Assembly (NCBI RefSeq): GCF_029784155.1
Contig: NC_073693.1
Span: forward strand, 108,996,683-109,060,682
DNA length: 64,000 nucleotides
Source of the DNA: Uranotaenia lowii
Taxonomy: Eukaryota > Arthropoda > Insecta > Diptera > Culicidae
Direction: 5' to 3'
The first letter of the stretch is position 1. Every line of letters begins with the position of its first letter. Position numbers and translations under genes: made by a program. Shown here in pieces: positions 1-11,856 of this stretch. The notes under the pieces were generated by a model. The model did not search any database and was not told the origin of the DNA. It saw only the letters and a list, made by a program, of their open reading frames with translations.

Positions 1-1012
1 TTTAAGCAAGCCGAATCAACTTTTGAAGTACCTGGTTCTTGGACGAGCGCAACTGAATATGATCTCAAAAATTAATAAACTAACATCGTAGAAAAATGGA
101 CGGCTTCAATATATTCACAACAAGGTAAATTCATTTGGTTCATTTTATCTTGATTCTTTTTACTAAAGAGGCTAACTAACAACTTTGAACAAGCCAGATG
201 AACCAGTTATTTTACCCAGTTGAGCTTAAAATTAACAATCCAACGAAGAAATACAGATTCTAGGCTTCTCTGAGCGGGCTTTTAAACGCAACATATCTGT
301 TTATATTAAGTGCTTCATGGTAGTTTGAAGCAATTTGAAAAACAGCTTCAAGCGTAAAATTTTGATAACGCAAATCAGAAATGTGTAACGAATCTCCAAC
401 ATCAATTTGCTCGAAACTTGTCAAATAGATACGACCTTTTAGTAATTGACTAACAGTTTGTTATTTTGTTTTGTTTAAATTTCATTTTCTTCTTGACAGT
501 TCTCTCTGGTGTCCTTGGAGACATCTGGTGGCTCAACCAAAAAACATAAAATTGATTCAAAACGGTCGTCGGGACTTTACACACTTTTCAAGGCTTAGCT
601 TGTACATCAGTTCATCAGTGGCTATACGGATCTACAAAATGTCACCGAGGCATATGGGATCACCACTTCCGGCTTTGTTCGGAACCGACATAAGTTAGTT
701 TTTTCATTTGAATCCGGTGGTAATCGTGGGGGGAATCAATTTTGCTGCTTCAAATGCTACCGGGTGTTTCGGCTGTCCTTATCACTTCCTGCTTCCGTCC
801 ATATATTTTCAAATATCATCTTTTGCCATCATTTCTATGGCAAATAGTACATACGGACAGAAATACAAGGAATAAAATAAACAACATACATATTTGTAAA
901 CCGTGTTTTTGCTTAATTTTGTCGATAAGTCTATCATAACGTTCAATTCCGCAATATTGCTCTTTATATTTCGTTTAAAAAATAACCATTTTCTTACTTC
1001 TAGGATGCTACA
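1..1012. other. AT-rich non-coding stretch, no gene seen
   Basis: Both strands hold only short ORFs with no recognisable domain. I see no splice pattern, RNA gene or repeat with clear ends. It could be intronic or intergenic. Confidence 0.5.
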
Positions 1013-1140
1013 ATTTACGATTGAAAAATAACCATATTCAAACTTCTCCCCTAGAAGTCATTTTATGACTTCTCAAGGAGAACTCATAAAATGACATTTC
1101 CCGGGAAAAGGTAAAAAATGGTTATTTTTGAATCGTAAAT
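1013..1140. repeat. Short palindromic MITE, about 128 bp
   Basis: The ends at 1013-1035 and 1118-1140 are 23-bp inverted repeats containing AAAAATAACCAT / ATGGTTATTTTT with one mismatch. Between them is a smaller palindrome around CATTTTATGACTTC. A relative of about the same size lies at 58418-58546, so this is a dispersed family. No transposase is encoded, and I could not assign a target duplication or superfamily. Confidence 0.6.
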
Positions 1141-1153
1141 GGTTTAATGATTT

Positions 1154-2352
1154 CTAGCGTGTAGGCAACATGAACTGCGATTTTTGTTATGAGCAGGGTT
1201 GCCAACATTTATTTTCAATAATCAGGGAACTTGCGAAATAAAAATCAGGCAAAATCAGGCAACACACTCACTTGGCGCAACACCTTAAACTTGTAAAATT
1301 GACCCATTATTGCGAACAGCCGAGATCTGTCAAAAAAAGTGTCGTTCCATCGAGTCAATTTTACACATTATTTAGAAAAGCTGGCTTACTAAATAAAGGG
1401 TAGTTTTTTAACTTGTCATTCAGAATATAGAACTCTTTCTGCCGTAGCCGATCTCGTTCGACGATTCAATGAATCGGTTAATGCTGAAAGAAGATCAGTT
1501 GATTGAATATTTTCCTATTCTATAACAGGAGCATGGAAATTATACCTAGCCGAATACAGAAATTCAAAACCAACTGATTTGATTTTATTATTTTCTTTCC
1601 ATCCTTCTGACACTTCAACGGGCTAACATCAAAGGGCTGACATCGCAGAGCGGGCTTCCAAAATAATGTGTAGATTTTACATGCTTACATTACTAATTTG
1701 CACCTCTGTTTGACGTACATGCTGTGTACACTATAAAGGGTACAAGGAGTTTACATGAAAAAGGAGTTAACCCAGTCTTTTCCGATAACGGGTCAAAACT
1801 ACACTATAAGGGGTTGCGCCAGATGAGTGTGAACGTAAAAGTAACGGAAATTACGCTCAAAGTGATGACCTTTTTTTTTTTTTTGATCATCTCTCCACAT
1901 TTTCACTCCAACATGTGTTGTGAGCCTACTTAGATGAATAACTCTACTGCATCAAAGCAATCAAAAGATTCCCTTCAATTCTCTTTTGTAATAAGAATTA
2001 ACGGGAATCTTTCGATTGCTTTGATTCAGCCACATTTTCACTTTTTCACTTCAGCTACGGTACCTACTCCAGTTCCTTACTACCCATTTTTCATAACATT
2101 CGCAAAAATCAGGCAAAATCAGGCATATTTTCAAAAATCAGGGAAAATCAATGACTTATCAGGTTGTCAGGCAGATCCTCGAAAAATCAGGCAACGCCTG
2201 AAAAATCAGGCACATTGGCATCTCTGGTTATGAGACGAACTTTGTTGTCTGTTGTTGTTGTTGGAAACCTGAGACGGTCTCAGTGTCTCCCGAAGAAAAT
2301 GGGAGACGCTGAGACCGTCTCGAGACGAACCGTCTCCTAGTGTGGACTAGGC
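1154..2352. mobile_element. Foldback MITE (CCACACTAGG ends), interrupted by a hAT
   Basis: The two halves (1154-1193 and 2227-2352) align with an uninterrupted copy at 17921-18068 inside the copia remnant. Both copies share a central palindrome of GAGACGGTCTCAG and GGGAGACGCTGAGACC, a (CAA/TTG)n stretch, and ends resembling CCTAGTGTGG. The interruption is the 1033-bp insertion listed separately. It is non-coding and the superfamily is undetermined. Confidence 0.65.
1194..2226. mobile_element. Non-autonomous hAT element, 1033 bp
   Basis: It begins CAGGGTTGCCAACATT and ends CACATTGGCATCTCTG, imperfect terminal inverted repeats of about 16 bp. It is flanked on both sides by the exact 8-bp duplication GTTATGAG (1186-1193 and 2227-2234), the hAT hallmark. 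That duplication fits the Ac-type nTnnnnAn target pattern. Removing the insert restores the MITE known from the 17.9-kb copy. The ends carry repeated AAAATCAGGCA motifs. No transposase ORF is present, so movement would need an enzyme supplied elsewhere. Confidence 0.8.
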
Positions 2353-2365
2353 TTCAGATTCGCAG

Positions 2366-2859
2366 CTGTTTTCGGAAATTTTGACTCCGGAGCGCTGCAC
2401 GCGTCGACTCCGGCTTTCGGTACAACCCAGACGGAGACGAGCCATGGCCATGCTGCCAACACCACAATCAACAAGATTTTCGGTGGTTTGGAGGGAGCAG
2501 AACCAACACCGCACAAGTAGCAGCTGCAGATCCGGTTTTCGGGGGATTCGGAACGGCGCAACCTTAAAGGCGGGTTCGACTGGCTTCGAAGAATTCGGTG
2601 CGATAGCTACCATTTCGGCTGCAGGGGGTTCCGGGACAACGTCCGCCGCTTGGGTAATGCAATAAAAAAAATATAATTTTTATCTCATATTGCTAACGAC
2701 GTCCTTTGTTTGTAGCTCCCGCTTTTGATGAAATCGGAGGATTCGGAAAGGGCAATCAGAAGCAGTTCGCTTCCGTTCCGGTTCGAGCATACTCATACTT
2801 TTACCAACACCGGTTTTGAAGAATTTAGTAGCTCCTTCGGAGCGGGAACTTTCGCGTAG
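2366..2859 (+). pseudogene. FG-repeat nucleoporin-like remnant with one intron-like gap
   Basis: Translations give FG-rich fragments in more than one frame. One frame from 2366 gives FGNFDSGALHASTPAFGTTQ and FGGLEGAEPTP; another gives STGFEEFG; after the gap come TNTGFEEFSSSFGAGTF and, in another frame, IGGFGKG. This resembles the GLFG/FG tracts of nucleoporins such as Nup54, which line the nuclear pore, but I cannot name the parent gene. A 62-bp GT-AG segment (2654-2715) joins ORF 2381-2653 in frame to 2716-2859, ending in a stop. Frame changes between FG motifs suggest decay. The alternative is a low-complexity coincidence. Confidence 0.35.
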
Positions 2860-2866
2860 CATCCGG

Positions 2867-5240
2867 CTAAAAATGGCTAGATTTCGTGCTAAATAAGAGT
2901 AGCGACAACCGGCTCTTATTCTGGAATAATAAGCTTTGGCCCAACAGATTTTCAATGTTTCGATCTTCGTTTTTCATCAACTAGAATTATTCGAACACCA
3001 AGCTGGGCACCGAGAAAGCTTTAATCGCCCACCAATGCGCCGGAAAACATCACACCTAGTTGTAACCTTTGTTGGTTCGAAACCAATGCTACCCAGTAGA
3101 GAAAACAAAACTAGCCTGGAATTGGACTCACCACGAGTCAATCCGCAGGACAAATAAAGATCAGCAGCTGCATTTTGTCACCATTGTGGGTGAAATTTTC
3201 CTCAATAAACTCAATCTTTGGAATAGAACAAGGGTTAGATCATGTATGTATGTATGTTGAGAAAAAATCTATCACTTCCAACGATATAAAACGTGTCTCG
3301 GAAATATCGAACTGTATGAATCAACCGACCAAAACTCTTCACGATTGGTGTTGAATCAGTTGTCGCTGTCGCTCTCGTTTTACCAGAGGAGGACTAGTTA
3401 AAAGAATACCTCTACAATCAAACCACAGAAATCGACACTGGAATGTGGCAAGAAGCCTAAACCGATAACCCCGATTCAAATCGAAATCACATTTCGCATG
3501 TTCTGAAGAGCACTTATTGTTTTTTTTTAAACTAGCGTACCGAAACTAGACAACATCACTAGGTAGTTGTGCTATTTCAGATATCACTTATTCAACTCTA
3601 TTATAAAGCCAACTCTTGAATGTTCAAAAAATAAGAAAAAACATAGAATCTCTTTTATTTTGGAAAATTGTTGGAACATTATAAAACAATTGCTCATTTA
3701 ATAATCCATTTTTCACATTTAATTCAAACGAGGTATTTGTATCTCATGTTTTCAATATCAATGTTTAATTTTTTTGGGTGGTAAATGGTGTCTAGGCAGT
3801 GAAAGACGACTTGATGGAAGTCGGTTGAAGCTTAAAAAAATTTTTAAAATGAACCGACATCCGAATTAAAAAAAAAGGTGATTCCTATTTGAACGTTAAC
3901 GATTATATTTTGTTTTCAGTTAAAAGATAGGAGGGTTTTGTAATGACACAAAAAATAGATTTAGGACTTAAGTCGTATTTTTTTCCGCTAATGCTTCTTA
4001 ACGGGGTTCACTCCTGCCGATTGACCCAATAATTTCCCGTCGATTGGCTGATAACGTTTGACTGAAAAGAATTTTTGGGACAACAGCTTATTTTCGAACC
4101 GAACGTACGTTGTGCACAGATGTGACGGCTTCTATGGATCTCCCAAATCGAAATGTTGTGAAAATGACAACAAAGCAATTAAAAACAAAAACATTCGAGT
4201 GAAGTGTACTAAATGTGCCGGGACATAGCCTTGTACTAAATGCGCAGGTTGACACCAGTTGTACTAAATATGTTTAGTACACTTGCAGGATTACTTATCC
4301 CCGGATAACTATTAGCCTCTGCATTATAAATCTGAAAAAATAAATCATTTTATATGCATGAACTTTTTTTTAATGTTTTTTTATTTCTGATTAGCTGGAA
4401 TTTTAACATGGATACTTAAAATTCAAATCGAAAGCAGATTGAAATTACATTTTCTGATTTCAAATTAAGTTTGGAGATTGAGAATGAGGCACCTATTTAA
4501 TTTATCAGATAGCAATTTTAGATTCAGTTTTCAGTTCAGAGTAAGAGTTGGAATAAAAATGCCTTTATTCAATTTAATGCCTTCTTTCAGAACATGAAGG
4601 AATTAGAAATCTTTTTAAAATTTCGAATGCTTTTTACACACAGATTAAGTTAAACAGTTTATAAAAACAATAACAAAAGTAAGTCACTTGGGGATAAGGA
4701 ATGAAATTTTATAAATATGCAAAAAAATCCGATTTCGGAATACTATTTCAGAAATGAATAATTAAATAAAATTTTACCTGCTAATCGATGTCTTACATAA
4801 GAATCTTAGGAGATTAACAAACTTCACGGTCCTCTCCCTCTTATTCAACGATTTTTTGATTGGAGACACTTTTTCCCACTGGTTGCGGTCAGTTACAACT
4901 TCCCGGATGCCTTTCTGAAAAAAAGAAAATAATTAGAGAATTTTGCATAAATTGGTAAAGAAGTAAAAAAATACATCATTTGGTAGTGCTCGTTCCAGAA
5001 CCATCTTCATACAAGTTTTTTTTCAGATAGGTTTGTCCCAATCGACATAATAACCAAAAGAGCAGCTCTGGTCAAATTCAAATTTTTGACCCTACTTTGC
5101 TGGCAACGAGAACGGGCCAGCGATTACGTCATCGATGCTCACACCTTCAGTCTCGAGTTATTCAACTTCCGACTGCCAACCTTTAGACCACCGTTGTGAG
5201 TTTTTAGAAGCCTGTGATGTGCCATCGGAATGGCCAATAA
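2867..5240. other. Non-coding stretch with one exon-like ORF (5027-5195 +)
   Basis: Most of the stretch is AT-rich with no recognisable gene. Around 4190-4285 the motif GTACTAAAT recurs three times near a TTTAGTACAC palindrome. At 5027-5195 (+) an open frame of about 56 codons lies between a polypyrimidine-CAG acceptor and a GTGAGT donor; it includes SDYVIDAHTFSLELFNF and has no family I recognise. It may be a captured or isolated exon. Confidence 0.3.
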
Positions 5241-5764
5241 CTTTCTTCGTCCTCAGCTAAAATAAAATTTTGTTTTAAGTTAAATAGGTTTAAATTTTGT
5301 TTAGTTTAAATTACCCACTTACCGAGCAAACTCAGGTAGAATGTTCTGCCCTATAAATTGATTCGCTTCCGTGAACAGCAGCAACGTTGCCGGAACTAAA
5401 GCGCTGGTTGATCAATCGAGCAGCCCCCATCCAGCGGAGGAATTCAATGTATAGGTTCAGGCTCTTCCGCGGGCGGTCACCACAACTAAATAGTTGGCCG
5501 GCACCCACAGGAAGTTTTTGTCAACACCCGTCCAGATGGAATTCCGGAGCAGCCTGGGATGAACGCACCGGGAACACCAAACAGAACCACAGCTCCACCC
5601 GCACGCACAGATCAGCAATGTTGACATCGTTGGTTGGTGCGAGTTCTGGAACATGTTAATCAATGGATTTTTATCTTCCTCCAGCAAAATTCGCGTAAAA
5701 GGAAAACAAAACTTTAATTTTTTCTCGCTTCGAAATTGCGACCGACTGGACGACATGCAGAAAA

Positions 5765-5984
5765 AAAACGACTGCGGTTTAAGTACAGACTATTGTTCGA
5801 GTCCATGCTAATATATTTGCTCAATTTGGTATACCAAAGCTATAGCAAAGGGTTTTTTTTACTCAAATTGAGCAAAAGCCATGACAATTTGGGAAAATGC
5901 TAACTGAGCAGTAAAAATTATTTTTTGCTAACGGAAAGTAACGGCTCATTTTTGCTAAGTGGAGCCTCGAAAGTTTTGTGTGTA
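5765..5984. mobile_element. End of the ACACACAAAACTTTCG element family
   Basis: The sequence TTTTGCTAAGTGGAGCCTCG followed by AAAGTTTTGTGTGT is the reverse complement of ends seen at 15166 and 15331. It forms the tail of the gag reading frame, so this element cut off the BEL remnant. The far boundary is not certain. The stretch from about 5340 to 5760 contains unrecognised ORFs on both strands and may belong to the same element. Confidence 0.5.
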
Positions 5985-7429
5985 TGCATGGACCGCACAT
6001 TGTAGGTGCAGATATACGAAAATGAGTATAAATAACATTCTATACGATGTAATCTGTAAAAGAAAATACGACTTCTGGTTGTCTGGGATAGAGGACATTG
6101 AGATCGGCTATCAGTTGCAGTGTTGCTGACCTGGAACACAGGCGGTCTTACTCTTTGGACGGGTGCCTGACGACGACTAAGGAAGGTAGGATTGACACTG
6201 GCTAGTTGGTTGTCCAACTCATCCTCCAACCAACCAGAAAAAATGTCGAAAGTTATCATCCTATTTCCTCTCGTCAAACTGGCCTTGTGACGAATCCACA
6301 TCTGCTTGCTAAATGTTGGCAGCTTGTCTGCTAGATGAGCAATTAATTCGGGATTCATCAAATACATTTCAGCGTTAACATTTTTCAGAGCCACAGCAGT
6401 ACCAGTAACGGTGTTGAAAAATGTCCTAAATGATTCAATATTTCCCTCTCTAACTGTTTCCAGGTTTCTAAGCATGTCCAGCCTATTCGACACAATCCAT
6501 TCTGTACGTCCAAAATTCGTTTTTAACAGTTTAATAATCTGGTTCACATTTTCAGCGGAGGTAAGGAGAGCCTCAACGCACTGTCTGGCCTTGCCGTGAA
6601 GCGCTTTATTCAGCCTTCTCAGGTTGTCTTGACTAGACAAAGCAAATTCAACAGTGGAAATATTGAATTCATTCTCGAAAATGGGCCATTCCATTAAGTT
6701 TCCGTTAAACTGAGGCAAATCTCTTACAGCACGATACTGCAACGCTTTCAGTGCTTGCGTAACAACTTCGGTTTGTCCAGAGCCGCGGTCAACGGGGGGA
6801 TCAAAACGAGGTGGTGGGTTGGGTTGTTCATGACCGTCAGGAATGTCTTCAACCCAACTCCGGACACGACAATCAGGACTACTATGAATGGAACTTCTCG
6901 AAACAGATTTCAGTTCGTTAATCTGGATCTCCCTTTCAATGCGCCTACGTTGAAACTCAGACTTTTTCTTTTCTAGTTGCATCTCTAAATCTTTCTGTAT
7001 CTTTAGCTCCTCTAGTTTTTGTTGAGCTCTAATCTGATCTACTCTTAGAGATGCTTCTAACTCTTCCTGTTCTAATTGGTTTTCCAATTCTAGGGCTCTA
7101 ATCTGACTAACAGTCTCACTAACGACTGACTTTCTGCTACTAATCGATCGTTTACTCCTACAGCTCATATTTCCGGTTTTGCTTCTAGCATTATCACCCG
7201 ACTCGGAGTGCACTCTTGCATGTGCTGCGCCCACTTCAGACGGCCCAGGAATGGCAGCATCATGTGATAACGCTGGAACTTCTTTCACCGGAGTACGATA
7301 CATTGTACTTGCTTGTGGAAGTTTGTAAACGAAATCGTCGAACTTCTTCGGGACTTTACCTGCCGTTGATCTTTCTGTTCGGCGCAGGTTATGTTCCATA
7401 TAAACTGGTGTTGAGTTTCGAAGGACCAA
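5985..7429 (-). pseudogene. BEL/Pao-type gag remnant (DUF1759), pol missing
   Basis: A 503-codon ORF read from 7429 down to 5918 has a basic, Ser-rich N-terminus, a long charged coiled coil (about residues 105-175), and then a DUF1759 gag domain (about 230-420). Its signature segments include LPQFNGNLMEWPIFENEF, LLKTNFGR and WLEDELDNQLA. In intact BEL elements the gag is followed by zinc knuckles, protease, reverse transcriptase, RNase H and integrase; none is present here. The last ~65 residues are unrelated sequence and the terminal end of another element, so the frame is a 3'-truncated relic. An internal start at MEHN is also possible. LTRs were not identified. Confidence 0.75.
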
Positions 7430-7760
7430 ATATTAAAACCTCGGACTCTACTGGCCGGGTAATCTTAACGGGTTTTACCTGCCGGTGGGAAGGACCAAAT
7501 ATTAAAACCTCGGACTCTACTGGCCGGGTAATCTTAACGGGTTTTACCTGCCGGTGGGAAGGACCAAATATTAAAACCTCGGACTCTACTGGCCGGGTAA
7601 TCTTAACGGGTTTTACCTGCCGGTAGGAAGGACCAAATATTAAAACCTCGGACTCTACTGGCCGGGTAATCTTAACGGGTTTTACCTGCCGGTGGGAAGG
7701 ACCAAATATTAAAACCTCGGACTCTACTGGCCGGGTAATCTTAACGGGTTTTACCTGCCG
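7421..7760. repeat. Tandem array, 69-bp unit, about 4.9 copies
   Basis: The string AAGGACCAAATATTAAAACC recurs at 7421, 7490, 7559, 7628 and 7697, an exact 69-bp period. The copies are almost identical, with one G/A change at about 7625. The array lies immediately upstream of the gag start (- strand), so it would be in the leader of the BEL transcript. Because 69 is a multiple of three, a spurious + strand ORF runs through it. Confidence 0.9.
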
Positions 7761-7972
7761 CTTCCGGAGGTTTCCGCTGGGATAAGTTCGAATTTCGGAC
7801 CGTAATAGGAAATGTAGTTTTTCTTACAAAAGAACTCGATATATTTGTACTAGCAAAAAAGCACGTGTGATTTTCCTTCTATCTGACGTACAAGTGAAAA
7901 AATTTATTCAAAAATGTCAATGCCTGCTATGATCCCATCTCGTTGTCGGCAACACCACCGTTAAAACATTGG

Positions 7973-8461
7973 TCACTTCAGGACATCGGTAAGCTTGGGC
8001 TGGTCATTGGGCTGCAGATTCTGGGGCTGGGTGTCCAGAAGACTCATGATTGGCCGGTGAGGTTGTAAATCCTATAGAAGAAATAAATGGTCAAAAACAT
8101 GGCTAAAATAGAAAAAAAAAGAAATATTACCCATGCTTTTTTGTTGGCTTGGTTGCGGCCGGAACTATGGTGGAATCGGCATGTCGCTTCGGGACCTAGA
8201 GGAAACCAACAACTTTCCTAAAATTATGGACAAAAAATGAATAAAACATACAGCAGAAATAAATGTTTTCAAACTTACCGAGAGGAGCGAAGAAATCTTG
8301 ATGTTTTCGGAAAGACTTAACCAGCAGTTTTGGAAAAGTTGTGTGCGTGCAAGTAGGATGCAAAACACAGACTGAATTTCTGGTGGTGCGAGTGAGAAGC
8401 ACAACGCCGTCATCTCCAATTTTACATACTTTGTAGTTATTTCAACGGAGAGGAACTTCAA
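7973..8461 (-). CDS. Candidate small three-exon gene, function unknown
   Basis: On the - strand, 8461-8279 (61 codons), 8217-8131 (29 codons) and 8071-7973 (32 codons plus TGA) join in one open frame. They do so across two short GT-AG gaps of 61 bp (donor GTAAGT, acceptor TTTTAG) and 59 bp (donor GTAATA, acceptor CTATAG). The predicted product is 122 residues with no domain I know; the last exon is Gln/Pro-rich (SLLDTQPQNLQPNDQPK). A repeat rich in GTATGTAAAA lies just upstream, so this could be a gene fragment in a transposon. The conserved frame over two phase-0 introns is the only support. Confidence 0.25.
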
Positions 8462-9656
8462 AAACAGAAAGAACTGGGAAAGTATGTAAAATTCACCGAG
8501 TCTCCGAAACTCACCGCACGTAGAATGGAACGAACTTCAAAGTATGTACTTTTTACGGTTTCAGTATGTAAAAATTTCTTAGCGTGTATATTGCAATAAA
8601 TCCATTCCTCACAGTTATGTGTAACGTAACTTACGTTTTGTGGATTTTTTATACGAAAGCTGATACGAATGTTTCACTTAAAGAGGAAAATCTTGTAAAA
8701 AATGATCGAACATTTTTAAACGGTCTCTAAAGTAGCTTTGGAGCATCACTAAAAAATACCAATCAGTTGAATCTTGGAAAACCTTTGCCTAAAAAAAATC
8801 AATTTAATGATTCAATAACTATCAACCTATTATTATCTCTTTGATCAATTTGATTGTATTATTTAGTTGCTTTTGATCAATAAGTAAATATTTATAAAAC
8901 GGTTACTGGATTTCCTTTTCAATGTTGAAATAATTTGAAATTTTTTAAACACATTTCGTGTAATTAAATTTTCATTTTTGCATATTAATATTTTTTATTT
9001 AAGTGATTGTTCTATTTCAGTGCACTATTTCCTTTTTAAAATTATCCAAAAAGAGAAAATCGTACACGCTCAAACAAAATATACAAAATTTAGATTGAAA
9101 TTTGTTCCTTTATATAAATTTCATTCAAACGATAACGATATTTCCGCAATTATTAAACTCCTTTGCGGATCTTAATTTTTTTTTGAACTAAGTACCACAG
9201 GGGGAGGAATATGGAATATACAATACACTTTTTAAATTTATGATTCGCTTTTTCCTTCAAAAGCAAATTTGTGTACATAATTAATCATGAGCTGCAGCTA
9301 TATCCAGTGTTGAAATTAAGCCAAATTCAGTTAAATTTGTGTGAACGTTAAATTGAGAAACTTAAGTTTTCATTATTTTAAATTTAATAGTATAATGAAT
9401 ATAATTTTGCTTAATGAATAAAATTCAATGTAATCATATTTTTCATCAACCGATGATGGTTAAAAATGTTAAAGCGTGTTCAGCGAAACGCTGAGTAAAC
9501 AAAACATGTTCTGAACAAGATAAGGAATTATTCCAAATTACGGCAAAATCTCAGCAGCTTTACAGCACAAAAACCAGTTTTATTGTAATGATTTTTAAAC
9601 GAATTAATAATTAAGTGTGCCAATAGTAACTTCTAAGTCTAATGTGCAAATTCAAT
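8462..9656. other. AT-rich non-coding stretch upstream of the TP53I13-like gene
   Basis: Around 8480-8580 the motif AGTATGT(A/AAA) recurs with ACTCACCG-type sequence, suggesting part of a small repeat. The rest is AT-rich with no convincing ORF. It should contain the promoter of the gene at 9657, but I could not identify a TATA box or initiator with confidence. Confidence 0.4.
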
Positions 9657-10666
9657 ATGGATTTCCAATATTATCTGTTAAGTTTTCTGCTGCTAAACGC
9701 AGCAACGTCATTAGCCGATGACAAAGGTAAACGTGCATTGAGTTTTATTTTCTTATGGTTTCACTAATCCAGAACATTTTATCCTAATCCAGCCTGGAAC
9801 GGTAAATGGTTTCCCAATCCTCCGAGTGGATCGACCACACAACCTAACAGTACAACGTCGACGGTAACAACTGAGAAAACAACAATTACCACCCTTGGCG
9901 CTTCCGCCTCCACCCCCGCTGCTTCCGTTCAGCGAGTTCCGATGGGTATCCGGGATCCGGACTGCGACGATGCCCAACACAATCTGGCCATCGACTTTGA
10001 TCCGTACGATGTTCGCCACTCGACCGTTCACATGTGCCTAGATCATCGCCGGGACTACCGTGGGGATTACAATATGGAACCGCTTATTACTCTGCAACAG
10101 GTTCCCGCTGTCTACGTGGCCATTCACAAATGCATCAACACCACGATACAGTACGACGAACGGATACCGACGTTGTAAGCATTTATTTGAATTGAAATTC
10201 AGATCTCAATTTGGAAATTACTCATCAATTTTGTTTTTTTTTTCACAGTGGCACTCATCGGCCATTGTGGCCACGCTACGGCGAATACAAATACGTTCCA
10301 CCTCAGCGTTGGTTGCACACCAGCGAGCATGGTGGCATCATTGCCCTGTATCATCCGTGTGCCAATAAACATCAGGTGGAGCAGTTTAAAGCGATCGTCA
10401 AATCTTGCCTTTATCGACATGTGATTAGCGCATCGGATCTCCCTAGCAGGGATCGACCGTTTGCCGTCGTGGCCTGGGGTGCGCTTCTGGAATTTTCGGT
10501 ACTAGAACGTGAGGTGGTGGAAGATTTCATCCGGGAGCATGCTCTGAGGGGTCCGGAGCAGACGGCCCGCGATGGTCAGTACGATCATTTGCTGCTGGAA
10601 CCGGCTCAAATCGTGTCGACCCTCGATGACGAAGTGCTGTGCCCCAAGCACAGACGAAGGGATTAA
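9657..10666 (+). CDS. TP53I13-like secreted DUF3105 protein (3 exons)
   Basis: The exons are 9657-9726, 9793-10174 and 10249-10666, giving 289 residues; both introns are short GT-AG. The start at 9657 opens a signal peptide ([16 protein letters not shown], likely cleaved near residue 20). A W-NGKW segment follows, then a Ser/Thr-rich linker (about residues 33-67) and a DUF3105 domain (about 70-285). Matching motifs are [20 protein letters not shown] (ending at His174), EHGG (177-180) and YHPC. These are characteristic of tumour protein p53-inducible protein 13, whose molecular activity is not established. No transmembrane helix is evident after the domain, unlike the mammalian protein, so it is probably secreted or luminal (inference). 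Rtca lies 1.2 kb downstream on the same strand. Confidence 0.87.
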
Positions 10667-11856
10667 CTTGTTGAGGACATTCAATTTAATTACTGCCCTC
10701 TTTAACAGTGCAACTTGGACAGTTTGAAACTTTTCCAAGTTATGAGACAGTGAATGGGAATTTTTTTCGCCGAATGTCTACCATTAGTGATATTTCCAGT
10801 AAATTTTTTATCCAATCATTTTATATACTGACCTTTACTAAAGAAGAACAATATTTAATAATTTAAGTTATAGGAAAATTGATTTATTTGTGAAGTCCTG
10901 CAATGTTCCCTTCTACTTTGAAATATTTTTTCTGAATAGGTAACCTCTAATCTTTCACAAAAGATTAACAACAAGGACCTTAATATCGCAATATGAAAGG
11001 GGTTTTGATAAGATCAATTTAATCAACTGTAACGGTTCGAAATTCACCGATCATACAGAAGTGAACATTAATAAGCTGAAAAAAATCGTCAGTTTCCTTA
11101 AATAACTTTCTCTCTCATTATAAAATGTACGATTGAGAACTTATTGTACATTTTCAACTGAAATTCAGCTCCAAAGCCTCTAAATTACTAATACTTTTTT
11201 AATCTCCATCTTACGAAATATTTAACGCCTGTTTGTAGGCAAAGAACTTCTTTATTTTCAAGAGCGTGCCTGCATGTTCCTTGAGGTTCTTAATGGCAGC
11301 AGAACGTGACACTTGGCGTTTAATATCAAAATAAGGACTGTCATACAGGGAAATATAATCCCTGAGAAAAAAAGAAACAAAAAAAGAAAGAAATTTAATT
11401 TTACATTGAATGAATTATTTTAATTGCCGAATATTTTTCAAAAGTTGCATTCCAAGAGGAAGTTAACGCGTCGGAGCAAATTTTAATTTTTTTTTCGATT
11501 CAAACTTTATAAACAAATCTTTGCTAGTAATCCTTTCGAATGATTCCAACCAGCTATGCCTGAAAAAAGCGTTTTTCCACCTCACGGACAATTAAACGCC
11601 TGATATTTAGGCAATGAGTTTATGTTGCATTCAAGATCTTGAATGCAAGCTTTGCATACAAGTACTTGAACAGAAAAGGGAAACTAATTTTAAAGACCAG
11701 ATTGAACAAAGCTAATGCGAGGTGGATGCGCGAAAAAAAAGGTAAACATTACCCCACGATTTTTTTTGATAAACTCCGGTGTTAACAGAATTAAAAATTT
11801 ACAAGAAAAGTGTTCATTTAATACGTTTTGAAACAGTCACATTGATAAAGTAAATA
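10667..11856. other. Intergenic spacer between the TP53I13-like gene and Rtca
   Basis: This 1.2-kb AT-rich stretch has no convincing ORF or repeat. It should hold the 3' UTR of the upstream gene and the promoter of Rtca. I did not find a canonical AATAAA just after the upstream stop. Confidence 0.5.

Noticed and set aside
5985..7429. Endogenous virus candidate
   Set aside because: The domain (DUF1759 gag) and context are those of a BEL/Pao retrotransposon; no envelope-like or other viral gene was seen in the window.
7216..7626. 136-codon + strand ORF over the 69-bp array
   Set aside because: It opens antisense to the BEL gag and continues only because the repeat length is a multiple of three.
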